From Nipponacmea schrenckii (Eukaryota; Mollusca; Gastropoda; Lottiidae), in NCBI GenBank assembly GCA_030562195.1, contig CM060203.1, forward strand, positions 1,130,208-1,194,207: a stretch of 64,000 bases of DNA, read 5' to 3'. Position 1 is the stretch's first letter. Every line of letters starts with the position of its first letter. Made by a program: the position numbers and the translations under genes. The notes beneath the pieces are model-generated. The model saw only the letters and a program-made list of their open reading frames with translations, made no database searches and had not been told where the DNA came from. Below, one piece after another: positions 59,182 to 64,000 of the stretch.

Positions 59182-61107
59182 TTAATGTTTATGCTCCTGC
59201 TTCTATATTCTATAGAATATTACCAAGGGTCTCTTTCAGACCGAAACGGGATAATTTTATTTCTGCTTTCAGAAAATATGTAAGTTAAACCAAAACCATT
59301 CTGTGATTATTATCTACTATTAGCTGCTTGCAAACTGTTATAATTTGAACTTTCAAAGCTCCTTGATCTTCTTTATTCGCACAATCATCTAAATTTCTTA
59401 TAGGATCCGATTATGTGTAAGATATAATAAGTAACAGCTAAAATCTCAAATCTATGATTCCTAGATATCAGGAGAAATCCATGATAACTATTAATTGAAG
59501 GTACCATTAGTTGACTATCAAGGTTTTCATTCTTCCGATTCTACCGAAGGCTCTAGCCGTTGCCATTACAATCACAAGCCAGCAGTTAAATAAATAAATG
59601 TTTGGTTTTGAACGTGTGCTTTTACACTGCCAGAAACCACAGACGTGAACCATATATTTCAAAGGAAGCTGTTATTGTCCATATTCTATAAATAATTAAC
59701 TTTCTAATTTTCTAAACGTTCACACCATGTATTAACATGAATCTATATTTTTTAATATTTTAAATATGTCAATGTTACCTGAAAGTGTATGGAATGAAAT
59801 TTATTCATAATCCATACAACTGTTTTATAATCATGACAGGTAAACTAGCAGTGTTATTTAAACTTTAGATTTATACCTATTTGTAAAGGGTATTCAACAA
59901 ACGCGACTGTACAGCTTACTGGATCTTAAGACAAGTATAATAGACATATATTTATCTAACTTTATATAATAGTGTATTGTTAATAAATGTTTTATAATAA
60001 TATACTCTTTGATATGATCGTGTATATAGCGAATAGTCATTGACAAATGATTGCTTAGCAACCCACGTCTCATATTCATTTCATTTGTTTGATTGCATTA
60101 AACTATTGTCCAAATCAAATTAAAAGTAAAAAAAAAACAAATTGTGAAGCTTTCGATGGCTTTCTAATTATACAAGCCAATAATATGCTTAAAATAACAA
60201 TTACGTAAATAATGCCGAATAATAGTTGAGAATCAAAGAAGTTTTTCTAAGAATTCGGGCCAGCTAGGCAACAAATAACATTTAACGATAGGTAAACTTT
60301 GTAGAGGTAAGTAATATTTTCTAAATACGTAATATACCAGATATACAAACCGTAGCGATGTGGACTCTCTGAAAGGTAAGATCCAATTCGTAGAATGATA
60401 ACAGGTGTTTTAAAACGTTTGACAATTTCTGCTTTGATTTAAATACTTCTCGCAATACTGTCACTACCAGAACCTGAATTTCGCAAAAAATTGGGCTTAT
60501 TGATGTGACATGAATACAAAAAAAAACCACTAGATATTTTGAGTCTCCCGTAGTTGTAATAATGAAGAATGGCATAACGTCCCTTATTTTCTTTATTCAT
60601 ATATATATATTCTTAAATTGGAGGGCTAATAATAAAATGAATCGAAAGTAGAGATATTCTTATGATCGGAGAAAATAGCAGTTGGTCTAATAAATCCTCT
60701 ATTAGGTTGTAATTAGCGTAGATGTGATGTAATAGTTTGGTTAATTTCATACGTAGTTCGCCACATTTCAAGATTAACAAATTAAGCCTAAATTGGTAAA
60801 TGTACACTCACGAAATTTCGTGCTTATCACTTATTACTTCTTAGTCTTAGCCTTGCTCCTGGTTGAAAATATCAGCCCAGGGGTCATTGTTGGGATCAAC
60901 GATTTTATTTTGGAACTGCTATAACTTCACCAAATTCCTCTACATTCCAAATTTCATCCCAGAGAATTACGAATTCACCCTAGAGGTGCATATGTTGCTA
61001 ATGTTTCCGAAATATAAGCAATTACTAAAATAATTTGTAATAAACATAAACTTTAACGAACAATAGTTATAACAGTTAAAACAAAGTTATAATCGTTTTT
61101 ATTACAG
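59182..61107. other. intergenic, upstream of Ig-TIR copy 2
   Basis: No gene recognised. Short open frames have no support. The promoter and leader exon of the Ig-TIR gene are expected here, since a splice acceptor precedes its start, but no donor or promoter can be named with confidence. Confidence 0.4.
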
Positions 61108-61155
61108 GTTTTTGGTTTCCATGTCCAGTAGAAAATACAACAAAATAGATGTAAG
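61108..61155 (+). other. 5' leader and splice acceptor of Ig-TIR copy 2
   Basis: TTTTTATTACAG (AG at 61,106-61,107), then a 48-nt leader starting GTTTTT and the ATG at 61,156. The mirror-image gene at 4-6 kb has the same layout. Confidence 0.55.
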
Positions 61156-62949
61156 ATGAAGAAGACTATTTCCATCATGTTTTATATTCTGTTTAAAATC
61201 ATCATCTTCATTGTTATTGTCATCTATCTCATGTTCAGTGTAGTATATTTGTTTCCATATTGGTTTCATGGAATAAATATCTTCCAGATGCTGACTCAAA
61301 GTTACAAGCATGTTTATACTCCCGACGAATTATTCAGGTTTGAATATTTCCCTAATTCTAAAGAAGGGTTAGCCTATTGTGTTGGAACCCAAACAAGATA
61401 TGTTGGAGAGGATGCTATATTTTCATGTGAAATGCCATTCAATGGGTCGGAATCCGAAGAACATTACATTATGTGGATCAAGTACGATGAGACAGCAGTA
61501 AATGGAACCCCATCTCGTATTATATTGGATGTTGCACGCCATTATGTGAGCAAAGTCAACATCACCACTAATCTGACCATCTACTCTGTTACTGAGGATG
61601 ATTTTGGCATGTATGACTGCTACGTGTACTCAGTAAAAAATGAATATACTCCCAGGGTGCCTGTTTTCAGCAAGGAAAATGGTTCACTACTGTTTAAAAA
61701 GAAGTTTAAACAGGAGTTTATTGGAATGTTTGCACTACTGCCAGAGAAACCTCTAACCAGAACCCTGTTTGTAGTTCCTGGAACTTTGGCTTGTGTTTTT
61801 GTCTCCTATAGACACATCAGAGAACTGGATGAATTTTCTGTTCGTTTTACTCGAAGTGGTGAAGATATTCAGTCATTTGATACCCAATGTTCATACTCTG
61901 CTAGGGCTTTTGCATGGATACTACAGAGTTATGGTATACCAATAGCTTACAATAACGTAACGTACCTGAACGATACAAGTTTAGAGCCCTGGAAAGCAAA
62001 TATTGGAATTATATGGACCTGTATAAGCCCATCTATGTACGGTGTCTATCAAATTACAATACAGACAAAAGTTTGCAAGGACGATGGTTCATTTTACATA
62101 AGAGAAATAGTCCATCCTACCAAGGTGAACATCATGCCTACAGCATACAATGAAACTCAATATAATGAGAGTTCCTTGTCCGATGAAGAACAGAAACCTG
62201 AAAGCTACAAATACATCAATTCTTTGCTGGTATCAAATTATAATAGCAATTTTCTGTATGAGAAATTGATCTTTTTGTATCCATTCGCATCTCTCTTTTT
62301 TATCAGGTATCTACTAATTTGTATTTTGTCTTACATAAAGTGTAAATTAAATCAATTATATTGTATCGTGAAAATGTTTGGCAAGGAACCACTCGCTGGA
62401 ATCGAGGTAAACCCAGACATTCAATATCATCTTTATATTTCCAGTTCCAGTGCCTCCGACGACAGGTCATGTATTAGGCATAAAATACTTCCAATACTGA
62501 AACCGTTAGATTTAAAAGTTTTTTGTGGACAGGACGATATTCTTCCAGGCGGTTTTGAACTTTCTGAAATTTCAAATGCTATAAATAAAAGCCTGCAATG
62601 TTTAGTGATAGTGTCTAAAAAATATACAGAAACTCCACTTCAAAATCATTTTGAAATGAACTGTATTTTAGGGAAATTTTCTGATAGTAAGTTGTCGATC
62701 ATTAATGTAGATAATTGCCCGATTAGCAAAGAATTCGATAAATGTACGGTAATCAACTGTTCAAGGGATGGTCTGAGTGAACAAGATAAAACTATACTGA
62801 TGCAGTGGGCGGTAAAATACATAGAAATGACTCAAATATTCCTATCAAAGTTAGGAAGGCTTTTTAGAGTAAATTTAATCATGACTATCTTTTATTACAT
62901 GATAACTATAAATCTATTCCTTTTTAATAAAGATAAAACCAATTGTTAA
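61156..62949 (+). CDS. Ig-transmembrane-TIR receptor, copy 2 (intact, 597 aa)
   Basis: Single open coding exon. Residues 8-33 are hydrophobic (signal anchor or signal peptide). Residues 74-160 form an Ig-like domain: Cys91 (IFSCEM), Trp107 (IMWIKY), the DDFGMYDC motif with Cys155. Residues 200-328 are a second extracellular region with Cys245 and Cys289, probably a diverged Ig fold. There are several N-glycosylation sequons (NGS, NIT, NLT, NVT, NDT). Residues 371-392 are the membrane helix. Residues 422-555 are a TIR domain: YHLYISSSS (box 1), KVFCGQDDILPGG (box 2 region with the conserved Pro-Gly), AINKSLQCLVIVSKKY, HFEMNC. This is the layout of IL-1-receptor/Toll-type signalling receptors; ligand and adaptor are unknown. 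The sequence AATAAA overlaps the last codons (62,926-62,931), about 20 nt before the stop at 62,947. About 60-65% identical by eye to copy 1. Confidence 0.92.
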   Translation: MKKTISIMFYILFKIIIFIVIVIYLMFSVVYLFPYWFHGINIFQMLTQSYKHVYTPDELFRFEYFPNSKEGLAYCVGTQTRYVGEDAIFSCEMPFNGSESEEHYIMWIKYDETAVNGTPSRIILDVARHYVSKVNITTNLTIYSVTEDDFGMYDCYVYSVKNEYTPRVPVFSKENGSLLFKKKFKQEFIGMFALLPEKPLTRTLFVVPGTLACVFVSYRHIRELDEFSVRFTRSGEDIQSFDTQCSYSARAFAWILQSYGIPIAYNNVTYLNDTSLEPWKANIGIIWTCISPSMYGVYQITIQTKVCKDDGSFYIREIVHPTKVNIMPTAYNETQYNESSLSDEEQKPESYKYINSLLVSNYNSNFLYEKLIFLYPFASLFFIRYLLICILSYIKCKLNQLYCIVKMFGKEPLAGIEVNPDIQYHLYISSSSASDDRSCIRHKILPILKPLDLKVFCGQDDILPGGFELSEISNAINKSLQCLVIVSKKYTETPLQNHFEMNCILGKFSDSKLSIINVDNCPISKEFDKCTVINCSRDGLSEQDKTILMQWAVKYIEMTQIFLSKLGRLFRVNLIMTIFYYMITINLFLFNKDKTNC

Positions 62950-62954
62950 TAATG

Positions 62955-63090
62955 TAACATTACTGTACTGTATATAATGTATTGGTCTGCATTAGTCGTA
63001 AGAGGTAAATTCTAGAATAGGGATAGACTGAAAATATAAACAACTAAATCTTACAGCTATAGAAGAGTTATTTAAGTTTCAGATATATAA
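62955..63090 (+). repeat. direct repeat in the 3' flank, copy 1
   Basis: ACATTACTGTACTGTATATA, GTCTGCATTAGTCGTAAGA and TTCTAGAATAGGGATAGAC recur in diverged form at 63,490-63,625. The two copies flank the inverted repeat at 63,215-63,394. Confidence 0.75.
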
Positions 63091-63214
63091 TACGATAAAA
63101 CAGGTGTTATACTATAAGAGGGGAGACAGACAGTTGGCTTAACAGTTAAATAATAGGAATAGGTATAACAGAGTCCGGGTATATGTTAGAACATGTTCTG
63201 TCTATAATTTTTTG

Positions 63215-63394
63215 TTAGCAATCTGTTAGAACAACAAGAAAGATTACAAATAAGAACAAAAAATAGATGTCCAGAAATGCAAATTTAGAGAGAGTTCTTA
63301 TCGTCTTATAGAGCTCTCTCTAAATTTGCATTTCTGGACATCTATTTTTTGTTCTTATTTTGGAATCTTTTCGGTTGTTCTAACAGATTGCTAA
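63215..63394. repeat. inverted repeat, ~82-bp arms, short loop
   Basis: Left arm 63,215-63,298 (TTAGCAATCTGTTAGAACAA to AAATTTAGAGAGAG); right arm 63,314-63,394 (CTCTCTCTAAATTTGCATTT to TTCTAACAGATTGCTAA). The inner 45 bp are perfect; the outer parts have small mismatches and an indel. The loop is about 15 bp. It looks like a foldback or MITE-like element; no clear target duplication was found. Confidence 0.9.
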
Positions 63395-63489
63395 AAAAAA
63401 AATTCTCAGCCATTGTATCTTGTTGGTAGATTTTGTTTTCCAGAAAATCATAGTTTATGAATTTCTACATTGGGGGAATATCTTATATA

Positions 63490-63625
63490 ACATTGCTGTA
63501 TTGAATAGTATGTATTAAGTCTGCATTAGTTGTAAGATGTTAATTCTAGAATACGGATAGACAAATAATATAGACAGAACATGTACAGGTATAGAAGGGT
63601 TAATCAAGTTTTAGATAATAGGGGT
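63490..63625 (+). repeat. direct repeat in the 3' flank, copy 2
   Basis: ACATTGCTGTATTGAATAGT, GTCTGCATTAGTTGTAAGA and TTCTAGAATACGGATAGAC match the block just after the Ig-TIR stop codon at about 80% by eye. It suggests the 3' flank was duplicated, with the inverted repeat between. The remaining sequence to 64,000 holds no recognisable gene. Confidence 0.75.
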
Positions 63626-64000
63626 TTAAGAACTTTAGGTGTCAGACTGCGGAGTAGACTATAGGAATTTCTGAACAATAGGGCTTATTCAACTAGGAAG
63701 TAAGCTTTCTTTGGCAATAAGGGTTTAAGAAATCAATAGGGTAGTCTCATTTAAAACGTAACGACTGGACTGGGATTTAAACTTGACAGACAAAGGAAAC
63801 TTAGGACAAGAATGGAGATAAATACAGGACAGGGGTAGGATTCATGCATTCTTTAGTTATGGTTTGAAGACGTAGGATTTAGAGAGTAAAGAGAGATTTA
63901 GGGTACATCTTGCCTTCTAGTGCAGACCTAGTAATCGAGTGTAAATAAAGTGTTGTATATATTGTATTCTGATTTGGAAATATCAGCACAGAAAAGAGAA

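Overview
This is eukaryotic DNA: it is AT-rich, genes are split by GT..AG introns, there are long tandem repeats, and several classes of decayed transposon are present. The gene and repeat content suggests a lophotrochozoan invertebrate, most likely a mollusc. The indications are Ig-TIR receptors with short leader exons, a many-repeat cadherin, DIRS-like and LINE remnants, THAP/P-element and pogo-like fossils, and a tRNA-derived SINE with a central conserved box. That assignment is inference; no sequence here names the species.

Three genes can be supported. (1) A multi-exon cadherin on the + strand, about 28,677-57,244. Eighteen exons can be joined with every splice phase matching, from a signal-peptide exon through about 17 extracellular cadherin (EC) repeats to a transmembrane segment and a tail of roughly 100 residues. 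The predicted length is about 2,172 residues. (2) and (3) Two paralogous Ig-transmembrane-TIR receptors in inverted orientation at either end of the window: - strand 4,162-6,056 (one frameshift) and + strand 61,156-62,949 (intact, 597 aa). Both start just after a splice acceptor with a leader of about 50 nt, so both probably have an intron in the 5' UTR. They look like interleukin-1-receptor/Toll-type innate immune receptors. A possible edge exon of a further - strand gene lies at 1-109.

Layout. 1-4 kb: no clear gene apart from the possible edge exon. 4.2-6.1 kb: Ig-TIR copy 1. 6.3-7.9 kb: 86-bp minisatellite just upstream of that gene. 9.2-10.8 kb: DIRS-like retroelement fossil. 10.8-12.6 kb: 18/23-bp minisatellite with TTAGGG-like strings. 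12.6-14.6 kb: LINE fossil. 14.7-15.8 kb: 5'-truncated LINE on the - strand. 18.4-21.3 kb: diverged tandem duplication of a noncoding block. 22.3-26.2 kb: repeat families R2 and R1, with an 88-bp-arm palindrome. 28.7-57.2 kb: cadherin gene. Its introns hold a SINE with target-site duplication, a pogo-like transposase fossil, a THAP/P-element-like transposase fossil, another R2 copy, a 38-bp satellite of about 2 kb, and a triple R1 array. 57.9-59.1 kb: about 54-bp minisatellite ending in a perfect hairpin. 61.1-62.9 kb: Ig-TIR copy 2. 63.2-63.4 kb: inverted repeat.

The most unusual points are the 98% identical second copy of part of cadherin exon 11 separated by the R1 array (a real partial duplication or two haplotypes stitched together), two different 1-kb repeat bodies sharing the same 50-bp head, and the inverted Ig-TIR pair that brackets the cadherin. 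I found no convincing RNA gene, CRISPR array or bacterial-type operon.
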